Notes under the pieces: model-generated | What the model saw: only the letters and a program-made list of their open reading frames with translations | The model's database searches: none | What the model was told of the DNA's origin: nothing | In this document: positions 18,024 to 27,903 of the stretch, piece after piece | Layout of the letters: the number at the start of each line of letters is the position of its first letter | Numbering within the stretch: position 1 is the first letter of the stretch | Assembly: GCF_022832385.1 (NCBI RefSeq) | Contig: NZ_JALHLE010000003.1 | Location: forward strand, 62,001-126,000 | DNA: 64,000 nucleotides | Reading direction: 5' to 3' | DNA from: Novosphingobium album (ex Hu et al. 2023) | GTDB lineage: Bacteria > Pseudomonadota > Alphaproteobacteria > Sphingomonadales > Sphingomonadaceae | Program-made: the position numbers and the translations under genes

Positions 18024-18568
18024 TGCACGACCATGATGGGCGTCAGCCGGAAGCGGTCAACAACGGCGACGAGGCGTCCGACCAGAGGATAGGAAAGCAC
18101 GGAAATCACGACTTGCGGCAGGATAATCCCCACATGAGCGCCCGCACCCGCCAGGTTGACCAGCACCAGGCATGCAACGATATAGGTGACGATCAGGCCG
18201 ATCGCCACCAGCCATTCGGTGAGAAAGCTGCGCCAGGGCACGCGCGCCTCGATCAGTTCGAGTACGATGGCCGCGAGTGACCACAAGAGCACGGCAGCGC
18301 CGAAAGGCTGGCCCGAGAACAAATCGTCGAACAGACCAAGTGGGAGGCCGGACCAGATCGGCAACAGACCCGGCCGCAGTTGCCGCCAGGACAGGAACAG
18401 CAGGAATCCCAGCGGGGGCAGCACCGGAGCCGAGGCAATCATCAGCCAGCCGGGCACGAGCGAACCGACCAGAATGGTCAGCCAGGGCAGGGTAAACGCC
18501 AGCAGCGGCGAGGGCGCGCGGTTGATGTTCCGCCGGGCCGGTCCGCCGCTGCGCGATCGCTTGGGCAC
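18020..18568 (-). CDS. mreD: MreD, rod-shape membrane protein
   Basis: 182-residue inner-membrane protein with about five hydrophobic segments, in the invariant position between mreC and mrdA. Family-like features are the pattern LPIWSGLPLGLFDDLFSGQPFG (described by its positions 70-91) and a basic N-terminus. MreD bridges MreC and the PBP2/RodA synthase. It begins 2 bases after the mreC stop and ends overlapping the mrdA start. Confidence 0.92.
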   Translation of the reverse strand: MPKRSRSGGPARRNINRAPSPLLAFTLPWLTILVGSLVPGWLMIASAPVLPPLGFLLFLSWRQLRPGLLPIWSGLPLGLFDDLFSGQPFGAAVLLWSLAAIVLELIEARVPWRSFLTEWLVAIGLIVTYIVACLVLVNLAGAGAHVGIILPQVVISVLSYPLVGRLVAVVDRFRLTPIMVVQ

Positions 18569-18570
18569 GG

Positions 18571-19455
18571 TCAGCGCCCTCCGGATTCGATATTGGCAGG
18601 CGGCGGAGGTTCCTGCGGCGCCCAGGTGTGCTCGATCATCACGAAATCGGTGTCCGAAGGATTGGCAAGCACGCGCGCGATGGCCCCGTCGCGCAGGATC
18701 TTGGTCAGGATGACCATCGGTGTGCCGGGGCGATACAGCCCACCGGACCCCGACGAGACCATCACGTCACCTGTCTTCAGCGGATTGATCCCGAGATTGA
18801 TCAGACGGACGCGCACGGTACCATCGCCATTCCCCTGAGCAAACGCGGGTACACCATCAGTAGCCCGGCGTACCGGCACCAGGCTTTCGGTGTCGGTGAT
18901 CAGCAGCACGCGTGCGCTCGACGAACCCACTTCCATGACGCGGCCGATCAGGCCCTCTGGCGAACGCACCGGCATGCCTTTGGCCAGGCCGTCCTTGCGT
19001 CCGGCGCTGATGATCGCGAAGCGTCGCGCGCTGGCGCTCGTCGACCGCGTAAGTCGCGCGAAAGCCACCGGGGCGCTTCCAGCCTCCTTCAATCGCAGAA
19101 GAGACTTGAGCCTGCGGTTTTCCGCTTCGGTCGCCTTGGCTTCAACCAGCCGCACTTTCGCCTCGGCGAGCTCGCGTTCGAGCCGGGCCTGTTCTCGTCC
19201 GGATACAAAGAAACCACCGATACTGGCCCACACGTGCCTGCCATAGGAACGCCCGGCGGCCGTGACTTCTCCGGCCGGTTGAGTCGCATCGACCGCAACG
19301 CCGCGCAACCCTGAGAAAGCGCCAGGATTGAGGATGGAAACGACAAGCAGGATAAGCCCCACCACTACGACAACGCCGCCTGCAGTGTAGCTGAAGAACG
19401 TCGAGTACTGCGCTCTGCGGGAAAATCCGGAGCGCCGATTTGCAGGCGGTGCCAT
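18571..19455 (-). CDS. mreC: MreC, rod-shape-determining periplasmic scaffold
   Basis: 294-residue bitopic protein: a transmembrane segment near residues 22-44 (GGVVVVVGLILLVVSIL), a coiled coil about 90-120 (ARLERELAEAKVRLVEAKAT), then the two beta-barrels of MreC with IISAGRKDGLAKGMPV and GLIGRVMEVG. It organises PBP2 and RodA along the cell wall. It is separated from mreB by 68 bases holding a strong hairpin. Confidence 0.95.
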   Translation of the reverse strand: MAPPANRRSGFSRRAQYSTFFSYTAGGVVVVVGLILLVVSILNPGAFSGLRGVAVDATQPAGEVTAAGRSYGRHVWASIGGFFVSGREQARLERELAEAKVRLVEAKATEAENRRLKSLLRLKEAGSAPVAFARLTRSTSASARRFAIISAGRKDGLAKGMPVRSPEGLIGRVMEVGSSSARVLLITDTESLVPVRRATDGVPAFAQGNGDGTVRVRLINLGINPLKTGDVMVSSGSGGLYRPGTPMVILTKILRDGAIARVLANPSDTDFVMIEHTWAPQEPPPPANIESGGR

Positions 19456-19477
19456 GCGCCATGCACTCCTGTATTCC

Positions 19478-19510
19478 GGGCGGCGGTCCCTGCCGGGGCT
19501 GGCGCCGCCC
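19478..19510 (-). other. GC-rich stem-loop between mreB and mreC
   Basis: Perfect 8-base arms GGGCGGCG (19478-19485) and CGCCGCCC (19503-19510), with a 17-base loop and no following U-run. It lies after the mreB stop and before mreC on the transcribed strand. It could stabilise the mreB message end or cause partial termination, giving more MreB than MreC; that role is inference. Confidence 0.5.
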
Positions 19511-19523
19511 CCTTAGCGACCTG

Positions 19524-20570
<1,047 letters not shown>

Positions 20571-20755
20571 TTAAAATCCGTCATTTTTCCAGTCTCTTGC
20601 CCGAGAATCCTCGGAACCGTCGACAGGCAGGTTGGCATGGAAGGGCACCCCTTAGCCCATCGATTCGCGAAACGCCAAAATTTTGTGTCGATTTCCGGTG
20701 GGTTTCCGCTGGCATCCGTCTCGAATTGAAGCCGTTTCACCGCTAGGGTTTGCCC

Positions 20756-22579
20756 ATGCCCACCATTCGCCGCCTGCCAGAACACCTCGTAAACCGCATT
20801 GCCGCGGGTGAAGTGGTCGAGCGCCCTGCCTCCGCACTCAAGGAAATCGTGGAAAATGCGATCGATGCGGGCGCCACGCAAGTGACTGTGCGCCTCGCTT
20901 CCGGCGGCCTCGACATGATCGAGGTGACCGATGATGGCTGTGGCATGCGGCCTGACGAAATCGCGCTGGCGCTGGAACGGCACGCGACATCGAAGCTTCC
21001 GGACGAACATATCGAGCAAGTCGTGACGCTCGGCTTTCGCGGCGAGGCCCTGCCTTCGATCGGTTCGGTGGCACGCCTGACGATTGAAAGCCGTCCGCAC
21101 GACGCGGGAGAGGGCTGGAAGCGGGTGACTGATCATGGCGAAGTCACCGCCGATGGTCCCGCCGCATTGCCGCCGGGAACCCGCATCCGGGTGGAAAACC
21201 TGTTCGGCAAGGTCCCGGCGCGGCGCAAATTCCTGCGATCGCCGCGTTCGGAATACGCGGCCTGTCAGGACGTCGTGCGCCGTCTGGCGATGGCGCGCCC
21301 TGATGTCGGATTCGTGCTGGAACATGACGGGCGCCGGGTTATGGCGGTGCAGCCGCGCGAGGAACTGGCTGCACGCGTCGCCCGACTCGTCGCCCGTGAA
21401 CTGGCAGACGACGGTGTGGTCATCGAAGCGGAGCGAGGCAGCGCGCGGCTGACTGGCGTCGCGGGCTTGCCCACCTTCAACCGGGGCGTGGCCGATCACC
21501 AGTACCTGTTCGTCAACGGTCGTCCGGTGAAGGACCGCGTGCTTGTCGGCGCGGTGCGCGGCGCCTACGCCGACATGCTTGCGCGCGACCGGCATGCCGT
21601 GCTGGCGCTGTTCCTGGACATTCCGCCAGAGGAAGTGGACGTCAACGTGCATCCGGCCAAGACCGAAGTGCGCTTCCGCGATCCCGCCTTCATTCGCGGC
21701 TTCCTGATCGGCGCGTTGCGCCATGCGCTGGAAGGGGCAGGGCAGCGCAGCGCCCAGCCGCCGTCCGCCAGCGCCATGGGCAACTGGCAGGTCGAGCCGG
21801 CCGCGCCCGCGGCGACAGCGCCCGCACCGGCGCTGGGATCACTCTTCGCGCGGCAATACGCGGCACCGCAAACACGCATTCCGCCCGCCCGCGTCTCCGA
21901 GGCAGGCTCGGCTTGGCGGTCCTACGAAGCCGAAGTCATGGCCGAGCCGTCGGCCCGCGCGGAAGCAGCGCCGGACGAACCCGAAGAGGCCCTGCATTAT
22001 CCCTTGGGCGTGGCACGCGGGCAGGTTTCCGGCACTTATATCGTGGCCGAAGCGGACGACGGGCTGGTCATCGTTGACCAGCACGCCGCACACGAAAGGC
22101 TCGTTCTCGAACGGCTCAAGGCGGCAGGGGCCGGAGACGCCGTAGCGCGTTCACAGGCCCTGCTGCTTCCCGAAGTCGTGGAACTGGAAGAGATCGCCTG
22201 CGACTCGCTGGAAGACAAGCTTGAGGATCTGGCCAGGTTCGGCCTTGCCCTCGAACGGTTCGGCCCGGCTGCCATGCTGGTGCGTGCAGTACCTTCGGTG
22301 CTGGGCAAGAGTGACGTCCATGCGCTGGTGCGCGATATTGCCGACGATCTGGCACGCAATGGCGATGCTTTGCTGCTCGGCGAAAAGCTCGATCTGGTGC
22401 TGGCGACAATGGCCTGCCACGGTTCGGTCCGGGCCGGACGCTCGCTCTCGGTCGCCGAGATGAATGCGCTCCTGCGCGAAATGGAACGCACACCGCGCTC
22501 CGGCCAATGCAACCATGGCCGCCCCACATGGGTTAAACTTGCCCACCAGGACATCGAGAAACTTTTCGGGCGAAAGTGA
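20756..22579 (+). CDS. mutL: DNA mismatch repair protein MutL (endonuclease type)
   Basis: 607-residue mismatch-repair protein. The N-terminal GHKL ATPase shows ENAIDAGA, DDGCGM, GFRGEALPSI and the NPAKTEVRF-like HPAKTEVRF segment. A Pro/Ala linker (about 335-410) leads to the C-terminal domain with the metal-dependent nicking motif DQHAAHERLVLE, plus ACHGSVRAG and CNHGRPT, the zinc-linked motifs of endonuclease-type MutL. This is the form found in bacteria without MutH. The ATG at 20756 is preferred to the TTG at 20750. The stop overlaps the following lipoprotein start by one base. Confidence 0.96.
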   Translation: MPTIRRLPEHLVNRIAAGEVVERPASALKEIVENAIDAGATQVTVRLASGGLDMIEVTDDGCGMRPDEIALALERHATSKLPDEHIEQVVTLGFRGEALPSIGSVARLTIESRPHDAGEGWKRVTDHGEVTADGPAALPPGTRIRVENLFGKVPARRKFLRSPRSEYAACQDVVRRLAMARPDVGFVLEHDGRRVMAVQPREELAARVARLVARELADDGVVIEAERGSARLTGVAGLPTFNRGVADHQYLFVNGRPVKDRVLVGAVRGAYADMLARDRHAVLALFLDIPPEEVDVNVHPAKTEVRFRDPAFIRGFLIGALRHALEGAGQRSAQPPSASAMGNWQVEPAAPAATAPAPALGSLFARQYAAPQTRIPPARVSEAGSAWRSYEAEVMAEPSARAEAAPDEPEEALHYPLGVARGQVSGTYIVAEADDGLVIVDQHAAHERLVLERLKAAGAGDAVARSQALLLPEVVELEEIACDSLEDKLEDLARFGLALERFGPAAMLVRAVPSVLGKSDVHALVRDIADDLARNGDALLLGEKLDLVLATMACHGSVRAGRSLSVAEMNALLREMERTPRSGQCNHGRPTWVKLAHQDIEKLFGRK

Positions 22580-23085
22580 TGCAACGGACAAAACTGAAGC
22601 TGTTGCTTCCTGCCATTGCGGCCGGTGCGATCCTGACCGGCTGCGCGGAGAAGGATCCCGCCACACAAGCCTCCGAGGACGCCCGCGATGTCGCGATGGC
22701 AGAGCGCATGAGCCGGGTTCCCGTCCAGCCTGTCGTGCCGGAGCCGCTCACGGCGGACCTGATCACCCGCTATGGCCTTGATCGCGCCAGGTGTTCGTTC
22801 CGGAAGAGCAAAACGGGCGAGCCGCTGTTCCTGGCCAGCACGCAGGAGGGCTTCCTGAGCCTGTCTGGCGAACTTGCCCGCATGGCGGCCAGAACCGGCA
22901 GCGGTGAACTGCTGGGCGGTGCGCGTGCTGCTTATACGGGGCTATCAAACTGGGTGGATTTCATGGCCCTGCCGGAGACGGGGGACAAGCCAGGGCCGGA
23001 CCGCTGGCCGGTGCGGATGATCATTCACGATTCGCAGGACCGCATTGTCTTCACCGCCGACGGCGTGATGTCCTGCGCCGAATGA
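22579..23085 (+). CDS. Uncharacterised lipoprotein downstream of mutL
   Basis: 168-residue protein with a lipoprotein signal (LLLPAIAAGAILTGC, lipobox Cys near 22), then a mixed domain with two further Cys (RCSFR and the C-terminal MSCAE) that could form a disulfide. No family recognised. The ATG at 22579 shares one base with the mutL stop; the GTG at 22576 is an alternative. Co-expression with mutL is likely, but the product is an envelope protein, so a shared function is not implied. Confidence 0.78.
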   Translation: MQRTKLKLLLPAIAAGAILTGCAEKDPATQASEDARDVAMAERMSRVPVQPVVPEPLTADLITRYGLDRARCSFRKSKTGEPLFLASTQEGFLSLSGELARMAARTGSGELLGGARAAYTGLSNWVDFMALPETGDKPGPDRWPVRMIIHDSQDRIVFTADGVMSCAE

Positions 23086-23255
23086 GTGTCGGTCAGTGCC
23101 GAGAGGTTGGGCGTTACCCCCCGGTCAAGATAATCAGCGCGAAACCCATCGATGGACACCAGGATGACGACCTGCGTGCGGGCTGGTCCGGCCGCAGCGG
23201 GAACAGCGGACAATAGCGAGAGCAGCGCGGCGAGCAGCAAATGGATTCGGCCCAT
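23025..23255 (-). pseudogene. Truncated N-terminus of a type I phosphodiesterase/nucleotide pyrophosphatase
   Basis: A signal peptide (HLLLAALLSLLSAVPAAAG) is followed by VVILVSIDGFRADYLDRGVT, the unmistakable opening of secreted nucleotide pyrophosphatase/phosphodiesterase family proteins, whose Asp in SIDG is a metal ligand. Similarity stops at about residue 54 (near 23094). The frame then runs antisense into the 3' end of the lipoprotein gene and ends. Functional relatives are roughly 400 residues or more, so this is a deletion remnant and should be inactive. Confidence 0.72.
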
Positions 23256-23302
23256 GGCGTTCTCTTGCTCCAGACGCGTGACTATTTGAAGTCGTTGGAA
23301 AA

Positions 23303-24046
23303 TCAGTTACCCACGATGAGCATCCAAAGCCCCATGCCGATCATGAAGAGGTTCTCTGTCATCGAGACGAAGCCCAACAGCACTTTGCCAGAAGCCCCCA
23401 CGCAGGCGCATTCGAGTTGCCGCTTCTGGACATAGACCGCGTAACAGACCGATGCAGCTCCCACTGTGCCGATAAACAGCGCGATCGGGATCGAGACCCA
23501 TGGCAGCACATGCGCCGTCATCAGGGCACCGGCGCTCCATTCCAGAAATGGATAGGCATAAGCGTAAGGGACCCAGCGCTGCGCCAGCAGGTCATAGCCC
23601 AGGAACATGATCGAGAACTGCTCGATGTCCTGCAACTTGAGCATCGCCAGCAGCATCATGGTGATCGAGACGAACCACCCCGCCGCCATGATGGACAGCG
23701 GCGTGTCCAGCACGGCCCAACTAGCCCCCAGCGCAATCAGCGCAGCCGTCAGAAATACGCAGAGGACCGGCGTGTAGCTGGTCCTAGCGGAATCCTCTTC
23801 CAGCCCGAAGAAGCGCCTCAAGTCCTCATAACCGCCAATCCTCTGGCCCGCGATGAAGGTCTGCGGAGTCGCGTCCACCCCGTGCGCAGCCTTGAAGGCT
23901 TCCACGTCATCACGGGTGGTCAGGCGCTGGTCCTCGATCGCGTAGCCCCTGCGCTTCAGCAGGTCCTTCGATTTCAGGCCATAGGGGCACACATGCTTCT
24001 CCATCACCATGCGATAGAGAACGGCATTCTGATTGGGATCGGTCAT
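23303..24046 (-). CDS. Glutaredoxin domain fused to MauE-type membrane protein
   Basis: 247 residues. Residues 1-80 are a glutaredoxin fold with CPYG at 20-23 (one Cys, so monothiol-like) and the cis-Pro region ATPQTFIAGQRIGGYEDL. Residues about 90-247 are a MauE/DoxX-like four-helix membrane domain, including LECACVG with two Cys near the C-terminus. MauE proteins support disulfide chemistry, as in methylamine dehydrogenase maturation. The fusion suggests electrons move between the cytoplasmic glutaredoxin and membrane thiols; substrate unknown. It stands alone, downstream of the ychF gene on the same strand. Confidence 0.85.
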   Translation of the reverse strand: MTDPNQNAVLYRMVMEKHVCPYGLKSKDLLKRRGYAIEDQRLTTRDDVEAFKAAHGVDATPQTFIAGQRIGGYEDLRRFFGLEEDSARTSYTPVLCVFLTAALIALGASWAVLDTPLSIMAAGWFVSITMMLLAMLKLQDIEQFSIMFLGYDLLAQRWVPYAYAYPFLEWSAGALMTAHVLPWVSIPIALFIGTVGAASVCYAVYVQKRQLECACVGASGKVLLGFVSMTENLFMIGMGLWMLIVGN

Positions 24047-24137
24047 TGGGCAGGCAAATCAGGTAACAGCAAATTCCCTCATTGCTTGCCCAACGCCGCA
24101 GGACGGATTTGGTGCCCGATAATCCGGTAAAAGGCGA

Positions 24138-25238
24138 TCAGACGTTGAACTTGAAGTGCATCACGTCACCGTCACGCACGACGTATTCCTTACCTTCCTG
24201 TCGCAGTTTGCCGGCATCCTTCGCGGCCGTTTCGCCACCCAGCGAAACGAAATCGTCGTAGGCAATAGTCTCGGCGCGGATAAAGCCGCGCTGCATGTCG
24301 GAGTGGATTTCGCCAGCCGCCTCGGGCGCCTTGGCCCCCTTGTGCACGGTCCAGGCACGGGCTTCCTTCGGGCCAACGGTGAAGAAGGTGAGCAGGGCGA
24401 GCAATTCATACCCGGCGCGGATCACCCTGGCGAGACCGGTTTCGTGCAGGCCCATTTCCTCGAGGAAAACCATGCGCTCGTCTACTTCCATGCCGACCAG
24501 TTCGGACTCGATGGCGGCCGACACAATCACGGCAGTGGCGTTCTCCGCAGCGGCCTTCTCAAAAACGCGCTTCGAGAATTCATTGCCTTCTGCAGCCGAC
24601 TCTTCCTCGACGTTGCAAACGTAGAGCACCGGCTTTGCCGTCAGCAGTTGCGCCTGCTGGAACACGCGCGCTTCCTCGTCGTCCTTGGGCTCGGTGAGTC
24701 GCGCGGGCTTGCCAGCACGAAGCAGTTCCAGTGCCTGCCCAAGGACCGAAGCCATGATCTTGGCTTCCTTATCACCACCAGTCGCCTTCTTCTGGGCTGC
24801 GGGTACGCGCTTTTCGAGGCTTTCAAGGTCCGACAGCAGGAGTTCGGTCTCTACCGTCTCGGCGTCGGCGATGGGATCGACCTTGTTGTCGACATGCTGG
24901 ATATCGTCGTTCTCGAAGCAGCGCAGCACGTGGATGACGGCATCAACCTCGCGGATGTTCCCCAGGAACTGGTTGCCCAGGCCTTCGCCCTTCGAGGCGC
25001 CGCGCACGAGGCCGGCGATGTCGACGAAGGACAGCTGGGTCGGGATGATCTTCTGGCTGCCCGCGATCTCGGCCAGCTTGTCAAGGCGCGGGTCGGGCAC
25101 GCCAACCTGCCCGACGTTGGGCTCGATCGTGCAAAACGGATAGTTCGCCGCCTGCGCCGCCTGTGTTTCGGTCAGTGCATTGAACAAGGTCGACTTGCCA
25201 ACATTGGGCAGGCCCACGATCCCGCAACGGAAACCCAT
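24138..25238 (-). CDS. ychF: Redox-responsive ATPase YchF (OLA1 family)
   Basis: 366-residue TRAFAC P-loop protein that hydrolyses ATP rather than GTP. Visible: G1 GLPNVGKST at about 8-16, G3 DIAGLVRGASKGEGLGNQFL, VCNVEEE in place of the usual NKxD specificity motif, and a C-terminal TGS domain (FTVGPKEARAWTVHKG, DFVSLGG). The ATG at 25238 gives the family N-terminus MGFRCGIVGLP; the longer reading is discarded. YchF binds ribosomes and influences stress responses. Confidence 0.96.
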   Translation of the reverse strand: MGFRCGIVGLPNVGKSTLFNALTETQAAQAANYPFCTIEPNVGQVGVPDPRLDKLAEIAGSQKIIPTQLSFVDIAGLVRGASKGEGLGNQFLGNIREVDAVIHVLRCFENDDIQHVDNKVDPIADAETVETELLLSDLESLEKRVPAAQKKATGGDKEAKIMASVLGQALELLRAGKPARLTEPKDDEEARVFQQAQLLTAKPVLYVCNVEEESAAEGNEFSKRVFEKAAAENATAVIVSAAIESELVGMEVDERMVFLEEMGLHETGLARVIRAGYELLALLTFFTVGPKEARAWTVHKGAKAPEAAGEIHSDMQRGFIRAETIAYDDFVSLGGETAAKDAGKLRQEGKEYVVRDGDVMHFKFNV

Positions 25239-25336
25239 GTGTAACTCCGGAAATGAAATTTGGCCGCCCATAGCGGCCGCAACCGGTCTTGGCCAGTTTC
25301 ACCTATTCTTCACCCGTAACAGCTAGGTATCCGAGG

Positions 25337-26863
25337 ATGAAACGCGTCATCAGATCGAGCATTCCGTTCGCTGCGGCCGTGCTCCTTGCCGGATGCGGAT
25401 TGAGCCCGGAAGACCGCTTTGCCCGTGCGGAAAAAGCCTATGCAGAGCATGAATGGTCTGCGGCACGGATCGATCTCAGCAGTATTGTCCAGAGCTCGCC
25501 GGATGACGCTCAGGCACTGCAACTGCTGGCACGGACCTATATCGCACTGTCGGATCCCATTTCGGCCAAAGCCATTCTTGAACGGCTCGATAAACTAGGA
25601 AGTTTGCCACCGGACGCGGCAATCCTGCAAGGAAACGTCGCTCTTCTGAACAAGCGATTCGACGAAGTATTGACCGCGGTTGCCAACGACAGATCTGCGG
25701 AAGCCTGCCGGCTGACGGCGCTGGCCCGATTGGGAAAGGAAGAAAGGGACAAAGCTGCCGAAGCGTTTGCCCTGGGCGAGAAAGCGCCGGGCGAGAAGGG
25801 GCGTCTGCTTGCGGACTATGCCAATTTCCAGTTCGCTTCCGGAAACCTGCCTGAAGCCCGGCGCCTTGCAGAGCTTGCAGCAAGGGAAAGGCCCCGCCCG
25901 CTCAATTCCTACCTGACCAGCGGGGATCTGCTGGCATCCACGCACGAACTCGACAAGGCCCTTGCTGTCTACACTGCCGGCCTCAAAGACTACCCCGAGA
26001 GCAGAGCGGCTCTGCTCAGCAAGATCAGAATGCTCGACGCTTTGGACAAAGCCGAAGAAGAGCGCGCTCTGGTAGCGAAAGGCCTTGCCGCCAATCCGGA
26101 CGATCTCGATCTCATCTATTTCAACGCTCATCTCGATGCCGCAGGCGGAAAATGGGACAATGCGCGGACCAAGCTGCAAGCGCATGAACAGGAGCTGGAA
26201 AAACAGCCCCTGGCCAATGCGCTCTATGCAAAGACATTGCTTGAACTCGGTCAGGGGGAACAAGCCAGGACCCGGCTTTCGTCACAAGTTTTGCGCGAGC
26301 CCGGCAATCGTCAGGCCCGCATGCTACTGGGTGAAACAAAGCTGAAACTGGGCGATGCAGCAGGGGCTGTCGAGACCCTTCAGCCCTTAGCCCAGTTGCC
26401 CAACGCAACTCCGGAGGAACTTGCCCTGCTTGCGAAAGCCTACAATGCGTCCGGCGGTTCCGGCTCCGACGCGACGGCGCAACGGGCGCGCGAAGCTGCT
26501 GCCGCTGAACTGATGTCCCGCATCGCAAAGGCGGACAAGGCGATCCGGGGGAAGGATTGGCAGACAGCCATTCACGAATACGAGACGATCCTTCAGCAGA
26601 CAGATGGCCGAAACGCGCTGGTGCTCAACAATCTGGCATTTGCCTATAGCGAGACCGGGGATACGGCCAGGGCGCTCGGCTACGCCGAACGCGCACTCAA
26701 GCAGGCGCCGGACAATCCTTCAGTGATGGATACGACCGGGTGGCTGCTTCATCAGACCGGCCGCAACAAAGAGCGCGCAGCGAAACTTGTTCGTGAAGCC
26801 GCCCGATTGGCTCCAGGCAATCAGACAATAGCGCGCCATCTCGCGGAAATCGCCAAAAGCTGA
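25337..26863 (+). CDS. TPR-repeat lipoprotein (PrsT-like, PEP-CTERM associated)
   Basis: 508 residues: a lipoprotein signal (FAAAVLLAGC, Cys near 19) followed almost entirely by tetratricopeptide-like helical pairs, with a final clear TPR (LVLNNLAFAYSETGDTARAL, NPSVMDTTGWLLHQTG). It resembles PrsT, the TPR lipoprotein of exosortase/PEP-CTERM loci, though PrsT is usually longer. It converges with a PEP-CTERM protein gene and shares a bidirectional terminator with it. The ATG at 25337 follows GAGG. Confidence 0.78.
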   Translation: MKRVIRSSIPFAAAVLLAGCGLSPEDRFARAEKAYAEHEWSAARIDLSSIVQSSPDDAQALQLLARTYIALSDPISAKAILERLDKLGSLPPDAAILQGNVALLNKRFDEVLTAVANDRSAEACRLTALARLGKEERDKAAEAFALGEKAPGEKGRLLADYANFQFASGNLPEARRLAELAARERPRPLNSYLTSGDLLASTHELDKALAVYTAGLKDYPESRAALLSKIRMLDALDKAEEERALVAKGLAANPDDLDLIYFNAHLDAAGGKWDNARTKLQAHEQELEKQPLANALYAKTLLELGQGEQARTRLSSQVLREPGNRQARMLLGETKLKLGDAAGAVETLQPLAQLPNATPEELALLAKAYNASGGSGSDATAQRAREAAAAELMSRIAKADKAIRGKDWQTAIHEYETILQQTDGRNALVLNNLAFAYSETGDTARALGYAERALKQAPDNPSVMDTTGWLLHQTGRNKERAAKLVREAARLAPGNQTIARHLAEIAKS

Positions 26864-26871
26864 AATGCGAA

Positions 26872-26900
26872 AGGCCCCTCCCGATGGGCAGGAGGGGCCT
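26872..26900. terminator. Bidirectional intrinsic terminator
   Basis: Perfect 10-base arms AGGCCCCTCC (26872-26881) and GGAGGGGCCT (26891-26900) with a 9-base loop, between the convergent TPR and PEP-CTERM genes. T-rich bases follow on the plus side (CTTC), and the minus side reads into TTTCGC. Confidence 0.85.
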
Positions 26901-26942
26901 CTTCACGGCTTCCCTGGGGAGCTGATCCAGGGATGTGAGTAC

Positions 26943-27650
26943 TTATGCGGCCGCTGCGCCCCCAGGACGCTTGCGCGAACGCATCAGACCAAGGCCTGCG
27001 AGACCAAGGCCCAGAATGCCGAGCATACCCGGCTCCGGAACTTCGGTGCCGCCGGAAGAGCTTGAACTGCTCGTAATCGTTCCCGAACCGCTGGCCGAAG
27101 AGATACCGCCAGCGCCACTGATTGCCTGATAGCGGTCGTAGAAGTTCGACAGGGTGATCGATGACGGGGCAGAGTCGAAGGAAAGGGTCAGCGTGCCGGA
27201 GCCGGTATCGCCGGTCTGGACACCGCCCGAGTTACCGCCGCACGAGTTGCTGAACCCGCTCTTGAAGCACACATCGACTGAGCCGATCTGGTTCGGGTAC
27301 TGGCTGTTGAGCACGGCGTTCGAGAAGGTGCCGGTGCTGCTTGCGCCAGCGATGTTGGGATCGACATCGAATGCAAAGCTGGAAACGGTCGAAGTGACGC
27401 CGCCACTGGAGGTGTTGGTCACGCTATAGTCGAACACATATCCGCTCGAGGTGATGTCAGTGAGCGTGAAGGTTGCCTCGGACGTGAGGCCGGAGATCGA
27501 GGTGCCGCCGGAAAACCCATCATAGGCGACCGTAAATGACTGACCGATATCGCTCGAATCCAGCGTGATGGCATCGGCCCACGCCGGTGCAGCGAAGGCG
27601 AGGCTGCCTACAGCGGCCAATCCGGCAATAGTTTGCGTCAGTCGCGACAT
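26943..27650 (-). CDS. PEP-CTERM sorting-domain protein (cistern-like)
   Basis: 235-residue exported protein. A Sec signal peptide (IAGLAAVGSLAFAAPAWA) precedes a Ser/Thr/Gly-rich beta domain with one Cys pair (VCFKSG, SCGG). At the C-terminus (about 204-235) is the exosortase recognition tail: VPEP, a hydrophobic GMLGILGLGLAGLGLM stretch, then RSRKR. Exosortase cleaves such tails; no exosortase lies in this window. The pattern fits the small 'cistern' PEP-CTERM family seen in sphingomonads. The protein is likely surface or exopolymer associated. Confidence 0.87.
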   Translation of the reverse strand: MSRLTQTIAGLAAVGSLAFAAPAWADAITLDSSDIGQSFTVAYDGFSGGTSISGLTSEATFTLTDITSSGYVFDYSVTNTSSGGVTSTVSSFAFDVDPNIAGASSTGTFSNAVLNSQYPNQIGSVDVCFKSGFSNSCGGNSGGVQTGDTGSGTLTLSFDSAPSSITLSNFYDRYQAISGAGGISSASGSGTITSSSSSSGGTEVPEPGMLGILGLGLAGLGLMRSRKRPGGAAAA

Positions 27651-27903
27651 GAATGGCTCCCTGAAATCTTTTCAAATTCAGCAACGATGTTGCCATTTGA
27701 AACGCAAACTGCGTGCCAACTCAGGGATTGTGCCATGGTTCCTGGTTAACGATGGGAGCGCAAGACCGAGGATGTAAACTAACTCGACACAACATTCGGA
27801 CTTAATAAGTTAACACGCCTAATGTCAGGGGAGCGCACTGGAGAGGTCCGGGGTGATGCACACGCATCTGCGCCTCGGTATTGCCGACCCTTGTCCTTGC
27901 GGA

